From positions 1 through 64,000 of the forward strand of contig CAXYYC010000001.1 of the NCBI GenBank assembly GCA_964293815.1: DNA of 64,000 nucleotides, in the 5' to 3' direction. The stretch's first letter is position 1; each line of letters starts with the position of its first letter. The position numbers were made by a program, and so were the translations under genes. Under the pieces are notes generated by a model. That model was not told where the DNA came from and made no database searches. It was given only the letters and a program-made list of their open reading frames with translations. Below, piece by piece: positions 1 through 9,507 of the stretch. This stretch comes from CTSOIL-112 sp964293815. Lineage in GTDB: Bacteria > Pseudomonadota > Gammaproteobacteria > Burkholderiales > Burkholderiaceae.

Positions 1-7
1 TTGACTA

Positions 8-135
8 CTTTTTTGATCAAGACACAATCACTTTGCATGCAAAGTGATTGCGGCGTAGGCTAACATTGCATAGCAATGTTAAGCGTTAGCGGCCATAGCC
101 AAAAAATGCCCCGCGGCGGAGAGCGGAATATCGAA
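8..135. repeat. Palindrome-rich intergenic repeat, copy A
   Basis: The stretch opens with a T-run followed by ATCAAGACA, then a perfect 26-bp palindrome at 25-50 (arms CAATCACTTT and AAAGTGATTG around GCATGC), then a 9-bp hairpin at 61-81 (TAACATTGC, loop ATA), and ends with CCCCGCGGCGGAGAGCGG at 109-126. The first and last blocks recur at 37542-37587, so this is a dispersed element with variable inner hairpins. No gene is visible from 1 to 226; short open frames here lack ribosome sites. The element may continue beyond the left window edge. Confidence 0.55.
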
Positions 136-226
136 AAAGCAATGGCTAGTCGTGGGCATAGCGCAGTTTCACGGAAAGTAATGACGGCGTTTTGTTTTAA
201 CAAATGCACCTCTTTATCAAAAACTC

Positions 227-256
227 AAAACCCCAAGCACACGGCTTGGGGTTTTT
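227..256. terminator. Bidirectional intrinsic terminator
   Basis: The stem CCCCAAGC (231-238) pairs with GCTTGGGG (244-251) around a 5-nt loop. It is flanked by an A-run on the left and a T-run on the right. It lies just past the stop of the minus-strand binding-protein gene at 272, so it should end that transcript. Confidence 0.85.
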
Positions 257-271
257 CAATAAAGCATTGGC

Positions 272-1452
272 TTAACGCGCTTTATCAATCGGTACGAATT
301 CTTTACCCTTTTGTTGCAAAATGGTAATCATGCCGTCTTTACGTTCACCGCTTGGCTCAAAGGCAATATTGCCGCTCAAACCTTTGGCTTGAATGCCTTC
401 CATTGCTGCGGCAACTTTGGCCGAATCGTCGGTGGTATTGGCTTTTTTGATCGCTTCGACGATGGTGTAGACCGCATCATAGGCAAATGGTGCGAAGCCT
501 TGGACTTTTTGTCCGCTAAAGCGTTTTTCGAAACGCTCTTTGAATGCCGCGCCTTCTGGCATTTCAGACATTGGCGTGCCGGTCACGGAGCAGTATGCGC
601 CCACAGATGAGTCGCCTGACAATGTGATGTAGTTGTCGGTACAGACGGCGTCAAACATGAATAATTTTTGCGGCAGTCCCAATTCACGCGCTTGTTTGGT
701 AAACGTTGCGGCGGTGTCATCCAAACCGCCCCACACCAAGCCTTCTGCATCGGTGGATTTAACTTTGGTCAAAATGGCTTTGAAGTCGGTGGTTTTGTCT
801 GTGGCGGCTTCGCGGTAAACGACTTCGATGCCGAGTTCTTTCGCTTTGGCTTCAAATTTGTCTGCCAGACCTTTGCCGTAAGTGGAAGCATCATCGACAA
901 TCGCCACTTTTTTAATGCCGACTTTTTGGGCATAGACGGCCATAGCTGGCCCTTGCATACCATCGTGTGCCACCATGCGATACGATGAGTTCGAGCCACT
1001 GGCGGTTTTCATCGCTTTGGCGACGACGTCGGGGTTACTCGCACTCGGGGTGACGGTGAATAAATTGGCTTTGGCGTATACCGGATTGGCCGCCATAGTC
1101 ACACCGGAATTGTAGTGTCCGATAACGCCCAGCACTTTGCCGTGGTCAACGACTTTTTGTGCGGCAATCGTGCCTTGTTTTGGATCGGCTGCGTCGTCTT
1201 CGGACAGCAGTTCGATGGTGTATTTTTTACCGCCGATTTCAACGCCGCCTTTGGCATTGATTTCCTCCACGGCCAAACGCGCGCCGCTGTCGTTGTCTTT
1301 ACCCGCCGTGGCGGTACCGCCTGAAAGCGGCGCAACGCTGGCCAAGTAAATTACGTCCTTACCGCCGGCAGAGCCGCCGCCCTTATTGCACGCGCTCAGA
1401 CCGCCCGCCAGCGCGAGAGACAAAATGGCAACAAGGCTGATTTTTTATTCAT
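272..1452 (-). CDS. Branched-chain amino-acid-type ABC transporter substrate-binding lipoprotein, frameshifted in the signal peptide
   Basis: This is a periplasmic binding protein of the LivJ/LivK class (type 1 fold), which captures amino acids or similar solutes for an ABC importer. The mature part reads CNKGGGSAGG, then VIYLASVAPLSGGTATAGKDNDSGARL, typical of the family, to a normal end near residue 393. The natural start is the ATG at 1452-1450, six bases after AGGAG, but it is out of frame with the rest: the A-run after ATGAAT has six A where seven would give MNKKISLVAILSLALAGGLSAC, a good lipoprotein signal with lipobox LSAC. The in-frame alternative is TTG at 1423, which lacks the signal N-terminus. 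This may be a sequencing error, phase variation or a young pseudogene. No importer permease genes are adjacent. Family call firm; substrate inferred. Confidence 0.85.
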
Positions 1453-1643
1453 GTACGTCTCCTATTATCGATTGGAATATGGATGATGCGAATCACGGCT
1501 CATTGGTGTGACCAGTGATTACGCATGATTGCAATATATACCGAAATAGAAAACCTGTTTTATATTTAATTTGTGCAATGCAACACCTTGATGGTGCGGT
1601 TTAAACAATGTATTTTAAGCACTGCATTTTTATGCACTGCACT

Positions 1644-2435
1644 TTAGGCATTGCGGCAAGCGCACGGCTGACCGTCTTTAAATACCAAAAATTCGTTGGT
1701 CGCCATTTTGTGCCATGTTTCGTTATCGGTCAGCGGCTGGGTGGCAATCACGGCGACGCGGTCATCCGGCGTGGTGTGCTCGGAAAAGTCAATATTGACA
1801 TCCGCGTCTTTCAGGTGCGCGGTGGTGAATGGGTGTTTGCGCACGATGTAATACAAATCCGTTGAGCAGTGCGTCCACATGGCTTGACCGTTTGACAGGC
1901 AAAAATTAAACGTGCCATGCTGCGCAATCCGCGCCACGATGTCGTCCAGCGCATCGGAAATCTGACGAACGGAGGGCGGATTTTTTGCCGTGGCATGGGG
2001 GTAAGTTTGACGCAAATGGTGCAACAGCGTGCAAAAAGCCGCCTCAGAATCCGTCACACCGACCGGTTGATACAGCGCTTCTTCAGGCGCTGAAAAGCCC
2101 ACCAAATTGCCATTGTGCGCGAATACCCAATGCCGTCCCCACAGCTCACGCATGAACGGGTGACAATTTTCCAACGCCACGACGCCCTGCGTCGCTTTGC
2201 GAATATGCGCGATCACATTGAGCGACTTGATCGGGTACGAACGCACCAAATCCGCCACCGGCGAGCTAACCGACGGCTGACTGTCAATCATCAGTCGACA
2301 CGCGCGATCCTCAAAAAATGCAATCCCCCAACCATCCGAATGATGATCGGTCAGACCGCCACGCTTGGCAAAACCTTCAAATGAAAACACGATATCCGTA
2401 GGCGTGTTGCAATTCATTCCGAGTAGTTGGCACAT
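1644..2435 (-). CDS. Class II glutamine amidotransferase (YafJ-like)
   Basis: A 263-residue stand-alone glutaminase-type domain of the Ntn-hydrolase superfamily. It begins MCQLLGMN, which places the catalytic Cys at position 2 after Met removal. HSDGWGIAFFED, the AHIRKAT loop and HPFMRELWGRHWVFAHNGNL follow, all typical of class II amidotransferases. YafJ-family proteins lack the synthase domain of GlmS or PurF and their substrate is unknown. The gene is monocistronic. The 190 bp between it and the binding-protein start hold an AT-rich divergent-free spacer with no further gene. Confidence 0.88.
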   Translation of the reverse strand: MCQLLGMNCNTPTDIVFSFEGFAKRGGLTDHHSDGWGIAFFEDRACRLMIDSQPSVSSPVADLVRSYPIKSLNVIAHIRKATQGVVALENCHPFMRELWGRHWVFAHNGNLVGFSAPEEALYQPVGVTDSEAAFCTLLHHLRQTYPHATAKNPPSVRQISDALDDIVARIAQHGTFNFCLSNGQAMWTHCSTDLYYIVRKHPFTTAHLKDADVNIDFSEHTTPDDRVAVIATQPLTDNETWHKMATNEFLVFKDGQPCACRNA

Positions 2436-2703
2436 AATCCGTCAAAAAACCTTTCGATATTCAAATCACATCAATCACATCATGCAGCATATCGGGGAAT
2501 TTTAATACGATGTGCGCCCAAGTCTCAGACAATTTTTACCCAAAAATCCAAAATAATGCGCCAATTGTGCGTCACTCTGTCGGCAAACCATGATTCTTTT
2601 ACCTTCAATGTACCTTCAATGCCGTCATGCATTCCCCGCACTGCGGTTTATCCGATAAAATGATGGCATCTTTAATTTTTAATTTCTATTGCGGCCTTTC
2701 ACC

Positions 2704-3756
2704 ATGAACACCATCCGACAGCTTGACCTCATCGCCCCCGACGACTGGCACATCCACCTGCGCGACGACGCAGCACTGGCAACCACCGTGCCGCACGCCG
2801 CGCGTCAATTCGCCCGCGCGATTGTCATGCCGAACCTCAAACCACCTGTAACCAACGCCGCACAAGCGCGCGCCTACGCCGAGCGCATCATGGCGCATGT
2901 GCCTGCTGGGATGAATTTCACCCCGCTGATGACTTTGTACCTGACCGATCGTACCAGTGCGCAGGACATTCAAACCGCGCATGATGAAGGTTTGGTCAAG
3001 GCGGTTAAATTATATCCAGCCGGCGCGACGACCAACTCCGACGCAGGTGTCACCGATTTGGCGCACTGCGACGCGGCGCTGAATAAAATGCAGGAACTCG
3101 GTATGCCGCTGCTGGTGCACGGTGAAGTGACCGATGCCGAGATTGATATTTTTGACCGCGAAGCGGTGTTCATCGAACGAATATTGATTCCGCTGCGCGC
3201 GCGTTATCCCCAGTTAAAAATCGTGATGGAGCACATCACCACCGCGCAGGCGGCGCAATACGTTGCGACGGCGGAGGAGGGCATCGCCGCGACTTTGACC
3301 GCGCATCATTTGCTGTACAACCGCAATCACATGCTGGTCGGCGGCATTCGCCCGCATTATTTTTGCTTGCCGATTTTGAAACGCGAAACGCACCGCGTCG
3401 AATTGCTCAAAGCCGCCACTTCGGGCAGCCCACGCTTTTTCCTCGGTACCGATAGCGCACCACACGCACAGCACACGAAAGAAACCGCTTGCGGCTGCGC
3501 CGGCTGCTATACCGCCTCACACGCGCTGGAACTGTACGCTACGGCGTTTGCACAAGCCAACGCATTGGATCAACTCGAAGGTTTCGCCAGCCTGCACGGA
3601 CCGGCGTTTTATGGCTTACCAGCCAATACGCACAAAGTCCGCTTAAGCGCTGCGCCGTGCGTCATTCCAAACACATTTGACTACGCCGATGGACAGCAAC
3701 TCACGCCACTGAATGCGGGTGAGACGCTGACATGGACATTTGAGGGGCGTATTTAA
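2704..3756 (+). CDS. pyrC: Dihydroorotase, E. coli PyrC type
   Basis: Catalyses the reversible ring closure of carbamoyl-aspartate to dihydroorotate in pyrimidine synthesis. The 350-residue length fits the monofunctional class II enzyme. Visible features are the metal ligands in DDWHIHLRDD, MPNLKPP, the lysine expected to be carboxylated in KLYPAGATTNS, the histidines of LLVHGEVTD and VMEHITT, and the GTDSAPH aspartate motif. I chose ATG 2704 over TTG 2689 because family members start right before the IRQLDLIAPDDWHIH segment. The stop overlaps the next start (TAATG), implying translational coupling to the small lipoprotein gene. Confidence 0.96.
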   Translation: MNTIRQLDLIAPDDWHIHLRDDAALATTVPHAARQFARAIVMPNLKPPVTNAAQARAYAERIMAHVPAGMNFTPLMTLYLTDRTSAQDIQTAHDEGLVKAVKLYPAGATTNSDAGVTDLAHCDAALNKMQELGMPLLVHGEVTDAEIDIFDREAVFIERILIPLRARYPQLKIVMEHITTAQAAQYVATAEEGIAATLTAHHLLYNRNHMLVGGIRPHYFCLPILKRETHRVELLKAATSGSPRFFLGTDSAPHAQHTKETACGCAGCYTASHALELYATAFAQANALDQLEGFASLHGPAFYGLPANTHKVRLSAAPCVIPNTFDYADGQQLTPLNAGETLTWTFEGRI

Positions 3757-3962
3757 TGTCTCGTCTAGTGCGCACGGTATTATTGACGCTATTGACCGCG
3801 CTCACCCTCAGCGGCTGCGCCGTTCTCGCAGTGGGTTCAGCGGCGGTGTCCGTCGCTGCCACCGCAGTCAAAACCACGGCGAAAGTCGCAGGCGCGGTGG
3901 TGAGTGCCGCAATCCCGGATGGCGATGATAAAAAAGACGATACGGAAAAAGCCGCCGAATAA
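3756..3962 (+). CDS. Small lipoprotein
   Basis: A 68-residue protein with a clear type II signal peptide (MSRLVRTVLLTLLTALTLSGC; lipobox LSGC, acylated Cys 21). A stretch rich in Ala, Val and Thr follows, with a charged tail DGDDKKDDTEKAAE. The start shares a base with the pyrC stop. Similar tiny lipoproteins with Ala/Val/Thr-rich middles occur in Moraxellaceae and other proteobacteria (I believe the NF038104 family, not verified). Function unknown. The 51 bp after it run straight into the DUF3025 gene, so the three are probably co-transcribed. Confidence 0.75.
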   Translation: MSRLVRTVLLTLLTALTLSGCAVLAVGSAAVSVAATAVKTTAKVAGAVVSAAIPDGDDKKDDTEKAAE

Positions 3963-4013
3963 GCGAGTAAACAACGCCCCGAACAACCCGAAACCCCTGT
4001 TTGTTTGCCCATC

Positions 4014-4898
4014 ATGCATCTGGAATACGCCGAAGCCGAGAAAATCAACTGGAATGCGCCGTGGTTGGCGCATCTGTGTCCACGCTTTGCAACGCGAGTT
4101 TCTGGACTTGCGGCGCAACAGTGGAGCCAAGCGCCTGATATGAAAGCCGCGCTCAATGCGGCTGTGGCGCAATTGCGCGCGCAGGGTTTGCCCATGTTGA
4201 CAGGGCAGGGCGAAGCCCTACATTTCATTGCGCAAGAGGATTTGCCCGAAGGCAAAGCCTACGAGGAGCACATCGCACAAAGCGGCGGCGTGCCGACGCG
4301 CCTGAATCTACATGATTTTTTCAATGCCTGTATTTGGCTGACGTTCCCGCTGACTAAAGCGGTTCTGAACGCCCGTCAATTCGAGCAAATCACGGCGCAC
4401 GGCGTGACGCACCAGCGCGGCATGGCACGCGACGCATTGACGCTGTTTGACGAAAACGCCGCGCTTCTGGTCACGAGTGATGTCGCGATTGCCGAGGCGC
4501 TGCGCGCTTTTGACTGGCAAAATGCCTTGGTGAGGCCTCGAACCCGTTGGGAACATAGTGTCAAGCCAAATCCCGACGCGCAAGCCGCTGTGTACCTGTT
4601 TGGTCACGCGCTGATGGATAAGCTCACCGCGCCGCGCAAAGCGATGTGCGCGCACACATGGGTGGTGTTGGTCGAGCCTGACTGGTTTCGCGCCGATTTA
4701 GCCACACGCTTTGCCGAGCTGGACGCGCGTCTGTCTGCCCAATTGCGCACGCATCAGTTTCACACCCACGATTTTTGCCCATTGCCCGTGCTCGGCGTGC
4801 CGTATTTTTGGCAAGACAACGCCGATGCAAACTTCTATAATGACACGCAGGTTTTTCGCGCAGGGCGTATGCGCCATCGGATGCCCGCACAGCCATAA
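4014..4898 (+). CDS. DUF3025 domain protein
   Basis: A soluble protein of about 294 residues matching DUF3025. The characteristic segments are NWNAPWLAHL near the N-terminus, YEEHIAQSGGVPTRLNLHDFFNACIWLTFPLTKAVLNARQ in the middle, and a C-terminal LPVLGVPYFWQDNADANFYNDTQVFR. The function of the family is not known. It has no signal peptide or membrane segment. A TTG at 4005 in the same frame would add three residues; ATG 4014 is preferred. It lies between pyrC and argJ on the same strand, which resembles proteobacterial neighbourhoods but gives no functional clue. Confidence 0.8.
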   Translation: MHLEYAEAEKINWNAPWLAHLCPRFATRVSGLAAQQWSQAPDMKAALNAAVAQLRAQGLPMLTGQGEALHFIAQEDLPEGKAYEEHIAQSGGVPTRLNLHDFFNACIWLTFPLTKAVLNARQFEQITAHGVTHQRGMARDALTLFDENAALLVTSDVAIAEALRAFDWQNALVRPRTRWEHSVKPNPDAQAAVYLFGHALMDKLTAPRKAMCAHTWVVLVEPDWFRADLATRFAELDARLSAQLRTHQFHTHDFCPLPVLGVPYFWQDNADANFYNDTQVFRAGRMRHRMPAQP

Positions 4899-4933
4899 TT
4901 CTTTGTTCAACCCTCCCTCTATTTGGAACCACA

Positions 4934-6157
4934 ATGGCCGTTAATTTCCCCACCATCACAGCAGAACAACTTCACCCCGTCGCCGGCATCGAGCTTGGCT
5001 TCGCGCAGGCTGGCATTCGCAAAGCCGACCGTAAGGACCTGCTCGTCATCCGCGTGGCCGAAGACACGTCGGTTTCGGGTGTATTCACCACCAACGCCTT
5101 TTGCGCCGCGCCCGTGCATGTGTGCAAACGCCATTTGGCGCTGAAACACGGCATTCGCGCACTGATCGTCAACACCGGTTGCGCGAACGCAGGTACGGGC
5201 GAACACGGTATGCGTGATGCCGAGGCCACTTGTGGTGAATTGGCGCAACTATTGAACATTCAAGACAGCCAAATTCTGCCATTTTCCACCGGCGTGATTC
5301 TCGAACACCTGCCGATGGACAAACTCATCGGCGGTATGCCGGCTGCGATTGCCAATTTGACACCCGACAATTGGTACAACGCCGCGCAAGCCATCATGAC
5401 CACCGACACATTACCCAAAGCCGTGAGTCAGCAAATCCAACTGGACGGAAAAACCATCACCATCACCGGCATTTCCAAAGGCGCGGGCATGATTAAGCCC
5501 AATATGGCCACCATGCTCGGCTTCATCGCCACCGACGCAGGCATACCGCAGGCTGATTTAGACACCATGATGCGTCGCATCGCCGACCAATCGTTCAACT
5601 GCATCACCATCGACGGCGACACCTCAACCAACGACTCATTCATCGTCATGGCCAGCGGCGCTTCAGGTGTCCAATGCGCCGCCGGTACGGTTGAATTTGC
5701 CGCGATTGAAGCCGCGCTCACCGCCGTGGCACAAACGCTCGCGCAACTGATCGTGCGCGATGGTGAAGGTGCGACCAAATTCATCCGCATTGCCGTCGAA
5801 AAAGCCGCCTCTGTCGTTGAGGCCAAAACCGTCGCCTACAGCGTGGCGCATTCACCCTTGGTTAAAACCGCCTTTTTCGCCAGCGACCCGAATCTTGGGC
5901 GCATTCTCGCCGCCATCGGCTATGCGCAAGTAGACGGGCTGGACGTCAACGCCATTGACGTCTATCTGGATGACGTACACGTTGCCACCGCGGGCGGACG
6001 CCACCCGAACTACACCGAAGAGCAAGGTCAAGCGGTCATGAACCAAGCCGAAATTACCGTGCGCATCGTGCTCAATCGTGGCTCGGCGAACGGCAACGTC
6101 TGGACCTGCGACCTGTCGCATGATTACGTCAGCATCAATGCGGATTACCGCAGTTAA
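4934..6157 (+). CDS. argJ: Arginine biosynthesis bifunctional protein ArgJ
   Basis: Ornithine/glutamate N-acetyltransferase of the cyclic arginine pathway. It moves the acetyl group from N-acetylornithine to glutamate and often also uses acetyl-CoA. The 407-residue precursor carries the self-cleavage site in KPNMATMLGF: the Thr after Ala becomes the nucleophile of the beta chain. Other motifs are STGVILEHLPMDK, ISKGAGMIKP and DGDTSTNDS. The start is ATG 4934, 36 bp after the DUF3025 stop. The next start is three bases past the argJ stop, so it heads a run continuing to mutT. Confidence 0.96.
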   Translation: MAVNFPTITAEQLHPVAGIELGFAQAGIRKADRKDLLVIRVAEDTSVSGVFTTNAFCAAPVHVCKRHLALKHGIRALIVNTGCANAGTGEHGMRDAEATCGELAQLLNIQDSQILPFSTGVILEHLPMDKLIGGMPAAIANLTPDNWYNAAQAIMTTDTLPKAVSQQIQLDGKTITITGISKGAGMIKPNMATMLGFIATDAGIPQADLDTMMRRIADQSFNCITIDGDTSTNDSFIVMASGASGVQCAAGTVEFAAIEAALTAVAQTLAQLIVRDGEGATKFIRIAVEKAASVVEAKTVAYSVAHSPLVKTAFFASDPNLGRILAAIGYAQVDGLDVNAIDVYLDDVHVATAGGRHPNYTEEQGQAVMNQAEITVRIVLNRGSANGNVWTCDLSHDYVSINADYRS

Positions 6158-6160
6158 ACC

Positions 6161-6574
6161 ATGCGCGATTACATCCGTATCGCTTTGGCAATCACGCTGG
6201 CCGCTTTTATACATAGCGCGGCCGCATCGTACGTAGAAAGTTGCGCACTGGACGGAATCGTCACCTCCCCGCCTACAACTATGCGCTTGTATGTATTAGA
6301 CGACGAAGGCAAAGAATTGGAGCATACCGAAACACAATTCACCTATCGCGTCACCCGCAGTGTGATCAATGGGCGCGCCGATTCAGGCTGTACTCATTTT
6401 GTCGGACAAACCCTTCTGGTACAATTGAGTGCATCCGCTCCAAGATTCAACATCCTTATTGGACGAAAATTATCCCTGAGTTACTTTGCCAAAAAAGGTA
6501 GAGGTCAACCCACCCTCATTTTTTTTGCGCTGATGCCCAAAGCAACGACCACTCAACCCAAGCAAAGCCAATAG
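6161..6574 (+). CDS. Small exported protein of unknown function
   Basis: A 137-residue protein with an N-terminal signal peptide (MRDYIRIALAITLAAFIHSAAAS, likely cut after the Ala run). The mature part has two cysteines (in VESCALDG and DSGCTHF) that could form a disulfide. I do not recognise the family. It starts three bases after argJ and ends 19 bp before the DUF815 ATPase, so it sits inside the argJ-mutT run, but it is not a usual member of that cluster. Confidence 0.65.
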   Translation: MRDYIRIALAITLAAFIHSAAASYVESCALDGIVTSPPTTMRLYVLDDEGKELEHTETQFTYRVTRSVINGRADSGCTHFVGQTLLVQLSASAPRFNILIGRKLSLSYFAKKGRGQPTLIFFALMPKATTTQPKQSQ

Positions 6575-6593
6575 CAACGACCAATCAGCCTCC

Positions 6594-7502
6594 ATGCCCG
6601 ATACCATGAACAACGAATTACTTGAGCAAACCCTCGCTCAACTCTCCGCTACCCTCGAACGCGCGCAACTGCTGTTGCCACAAACCGCGCAACAGGTGGA
6701 TTGGAGCGCACACGCCTACATCTGGCAAGTGCGTCACGGCCGTGGATTTTTACAAGCCTTACGCAATCCGCGCTTGCAGGAGTTGGACGATCTGCTTTCG
6801 ATTGATCGGCAAAAACAAGCGGTGCTGGACAACACCGAGCAATTCGTACTCGGCTTGCCCGCCAACCATGTACTGCTCACCGGCGCGCGCGGCACGGGCA
6901 AATCCTCGCTGGTGCGGGCGTGTTTGGCAAAATTTGCGGCGCATGGTCTGCGCGTGATTGAAGTGGATCGACTGGATTTACACCATTTGCCCGAAATCGT
7001 TGATTTGGTGCGCGAGCGCGCCAAACGATACATTGTGTTTTGCGATGATTTAACCTTCGATGCGCAGGATTCGGGCTATAAAGCCTTGAAAACCATCCTC
7101 GACGGCTCATTTAACGGCTACGCGGACAATGTCCTCGTCTACGCCACCTCCAATCGCCGCCACATGGTGCCCGAATACGACACCAACAATGTGGGGTACA
7201 GCCATCCGTCCGACTACGAACTGCACCCATCCGAAGCCGTGGAGGAGAAAATCGCGCTGTCGGAGCGTTTCGGCCTGTGGCTCAGTTTCTACCCGTTCAA
7301 GCAAGACGACTATTTAACCATCGTTGACACCGCCGTCCGTCGCCTCGGCCACACGCCCGCGAATGCAACCGAGGCGGAAGAGATGCGCACTGCGGCGTTA
7401 CAATTTACACTGGAACGAGGCTCGCGCAGTGCGCGCATCGCCCAGCATTTTGCGCGGCTATGGGTGGGGCAACAACAATTGCAGAAAGCACACCTAAAAT
7501 GA
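6594..7502 (+). CDS. DUF815-family ATP-binding protein
   Basis: AAA-type P-loop protein of the DUF815 family. It has a Walker A GARGTGKSSLVRA around residue 100 and a Walker B-like KRYIVFCDDLTF. The family hallmark LKTILDGSFNGYADNVLVYATSNRRHMVPE follows, then DYELHPSEAVEEKIALSERFGLWLSFYPF. The biochemical role is unknown. Two starts are possible (6594 or 6606, MNNELLEQ). The stop TGA overlaps the mutT start in ATGA. The order argJ, DUF815 ATPase, mutT is common in betaproteobacteria. Confidence 0.88.
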   Translation: MPDTMNNELLEQTLAQLSATLERAQLLLPQTAQQVDWSAHAYIWQVRHGRGFLQALRNPRLQELDDLLSIDRQKQAVLDNTEQFVLGLPANHVLLTGARGTGKSSLVRACLAKFAAHGLRVIEVDRLDLHHLPEIVDLVRERAKRYIVFCDDLTFDAQDSGYKALKTILDGSFNGYADNVLVYATSNRRHMVPEYDTNNVGYSHPSDYELHPSEAVEEKIALSERFGLWLSFYPFKQDDYLTIVDTAVRRLGHTPANATEAEEMRTAALQFTLERGSRSARIAQHFARLWVGQQQLQKAHLK

Positions 7503-7936
7503 GCAATCCCATCATCGACGTCGTGGTTGGCGTGCTGCGCAACGCCGACAGTGAATATTTATTCACCCAACGCCCCTCTGGCAAACCAATGGCCGGCTAC
7601 TGGGAATTCCCCGGCGGTAAAGTTGAATTGGGCGAGACCCACCAACAAGCCCTGCAACGCGAGCTGATCGAAGAACTCGGCATCACCATTCGCAATGGCA
7701 CACCGTGGCGCACGGTTGAACACGTTTACCCACATGCGCATGTCCTGCTGCACTTCATCATCGTGACCGAATGGGACGGCGAGCCGCATGGCCGCGAGGC
7801 GCAGGATTTACATTGGCAACGTCTACTGGTACAGGCGGATGGCACAGTCGCCACGCCCAGCACCGAGCCGATTTTGCCTGCGACTGTGCCACTGTTGGCG
7901 GATTTGGCACAGTTAAATACAGCCGAAATTCAATAA
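7499..7936 (+). CDS. mutT: MutT-type Nudix hydrolase
   Basis: A 145-residue Nudix protein that probably hydrolyses oxidised nucleotides such as 8-oxo-dGTP. The Nudix box runs from GGKVELGE to RELIEELGI with all the expected Gly, Glu and Arg positions. It is preceded by the MutT-like phrase GYWEFPGGK and followed by HFIIVTEWDGEPHGREAQDLHW. I start it at ATG 7499 (MSNPIIDVVVG), which overlaps the ATPase stop by four bases. Open sequence upstream of that is the overlap. The next gene, an MmeI-type enzyme, begins 21 bp later and is probably a later insertion into this conserved cluster. Confidence 0.9.
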   Translation: MSNPIIDVVVGVLRNADSEYLFTQRPSGKPMAGYWEFPGGKVELGETHQQALQRELIEELGITIRNGTPWRTVEHVYPHAHVLLHFIIVTEWDGEPHGREAQDLHWQRLLVQADGTVATPSTEPILPATVPLLADLAQLNTAEIQ

Positions 7937-7956
7937 TTAATTACCCCACAGCAACC

Positions 7957-9507
7957 ATGCACAAACCCCTCTCTTGGAACGAAATCAAAGCCCGCGCCCT
8001 CGCATTCTCAAAGCACTGGGCGGATGCGGATAATGAAAAATCACAAGCGCAATCCTTCCTGATTGATTTTTTTGAAATTTTTGGCGTGACCAATCGACGC
8101 ATTGCCACATTCGAGCACGCCGTGAAAAAATACGGTGGTAAACAAGGCTTTGTAGACCTATTTTGGCCGGGTATATTACTGGTTGAAATGAAATCGCGCG
8201 GACGGAACTTAGTACCGGCGTTTACCCAAGCGATGGACTACTTTGACGGCATCAAAGAAAGTGATCTGCCGCGCTACGTCCTAGTTTGTGACTTTGCACG
8301 TTTTTCGCTCACCGATTTAGATCAAAACACCACCATCGAATTCACCCTCGAAAACCTCTACAAAGAAGTCAAAAACTTCGGCTTCATTGCCGGCTACACC
8401 ACACAAATCATCCAGCCACAAGACCCGACCAACATCAAAGCCGCCGAACGCATGGGCAAACTACATGACGCGCTCAAAGACATCGGCTACGATGGTCACG
8501 CGCTTGAAGTTTATCTGGTCCGTTTGCTATTTTGCCTGTTTGCCGAAGACACCGGCATTTTTCAAAAACGCCAATTTCAAGACTACATCGAACAACGCAC
8601 TTCCGAGGACGGCTCCGACCTCGCGCACCACCTCGCCAGCCTATTTCACATACTCAACACACCCGAAGACAAACGGCTGAAAAACCTCGACGAAAACCTC
8701 GCCGCCTTCCCCTACGTCAACGGCAAACTATTCGCCGAACCACTACCACCCGCAGGGTTTGACAGCGCCATGCGCCAAGCGCTACTCTCCGCCTGCGCAC
8801 TCGACTGGTCACGCATCAGCCCAGCGATATTCGGCAGCCTGTTTCAATCCATCATGGACGAAAAAGCCCGCCGCAACCTCGGCGCACACTACACCTCCGA
8901 AGAAAACATCCTCAAACTCATTAAACCACTATTTCTCGACGCACTCTGGAGCGAGTTTGACAAACTACAGCGCCAACCCGCCAAGCTCAACGAATTTCAC
9001 GAACGATTGGCACAACTGCGCTTTTTTGATCCCGCCTGCGGCTGTGGCAACTTCCTCGTCATCACCTACCGAGAGCTGCGCAAACTCGAATTAGAAATCC
9101 TCAAAAAACTACACAAAACCGACCAACTGCTCGAAATTGACACCCTGACCAAACTCAACGTCGACCAATTCTACGGCATTGAGATTGAAGAATTTCCCGC
9201 GCAGATCGCCCAAGTCGCCCTCTGGCTCACCGACCACCAGATGAACCAACAAACCAGCGAAACCTTTGGCGCATACTTTGCCCGCATTCCGCTACGTCAC
9301 GCACCCACCATCGCGCATGGCAATGCCCTGCGCATCGACTGGCACGAAGTTTGCCCCAATGCCGACTACATTATCGGCAATCCACCGTTTATTGGCAAAA
9401 ACTACCGCACAGCCGAACAAGATGCGGATATGCAACACATCTTCACCACCAACGCCCACTTAGCACCGGTGCGACTGTACAAAACCCTCGACTTCGTCAC
9501 CGCTTGA
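7957..9507 (+). pseudogene. MmeI-type IIG restriction-modification enzyme, N-terminal part, ended by an in-frame TGA
   Basis: N-terminal 516 codons of a single-chain type IIG enzyme that combines nuclease and N6-adenine methyltransferase. The nuclease region has the MmeI-like PD-(D/E)XK arrangement VDLFWPGILLVEMKSRGRN. A helical connector follows, with NLGAHYTSEENILKLIKPLF. Methyltransferase motif I is FFDPACGCGNFLVITYRELR and motif IV is IIGNPPFIGKNYR. The frame stops at TGA 9505-9507 in a place where a tryptophan is expected (LDFVTA-stop-HYTATAYMKAHP). The same frame then stays open to 10731. One base change (TGG to TGA) explains it. Full length would be 924 residues, close to MmeI. As written the enzyme lacks its target-recognition domain. 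Confidence 0.85.

Noticed and set aside
14..21. TTGATCAA as an FNR-type site
   Set aside because: It lacks the four-base spacer of the FNR consensus and is part of the repeat.
76..327. 83-codon frame at the left edge
   Set aside because: It runs through two hairpins, a terminator and the end of the binding-protein gene; not a gene.
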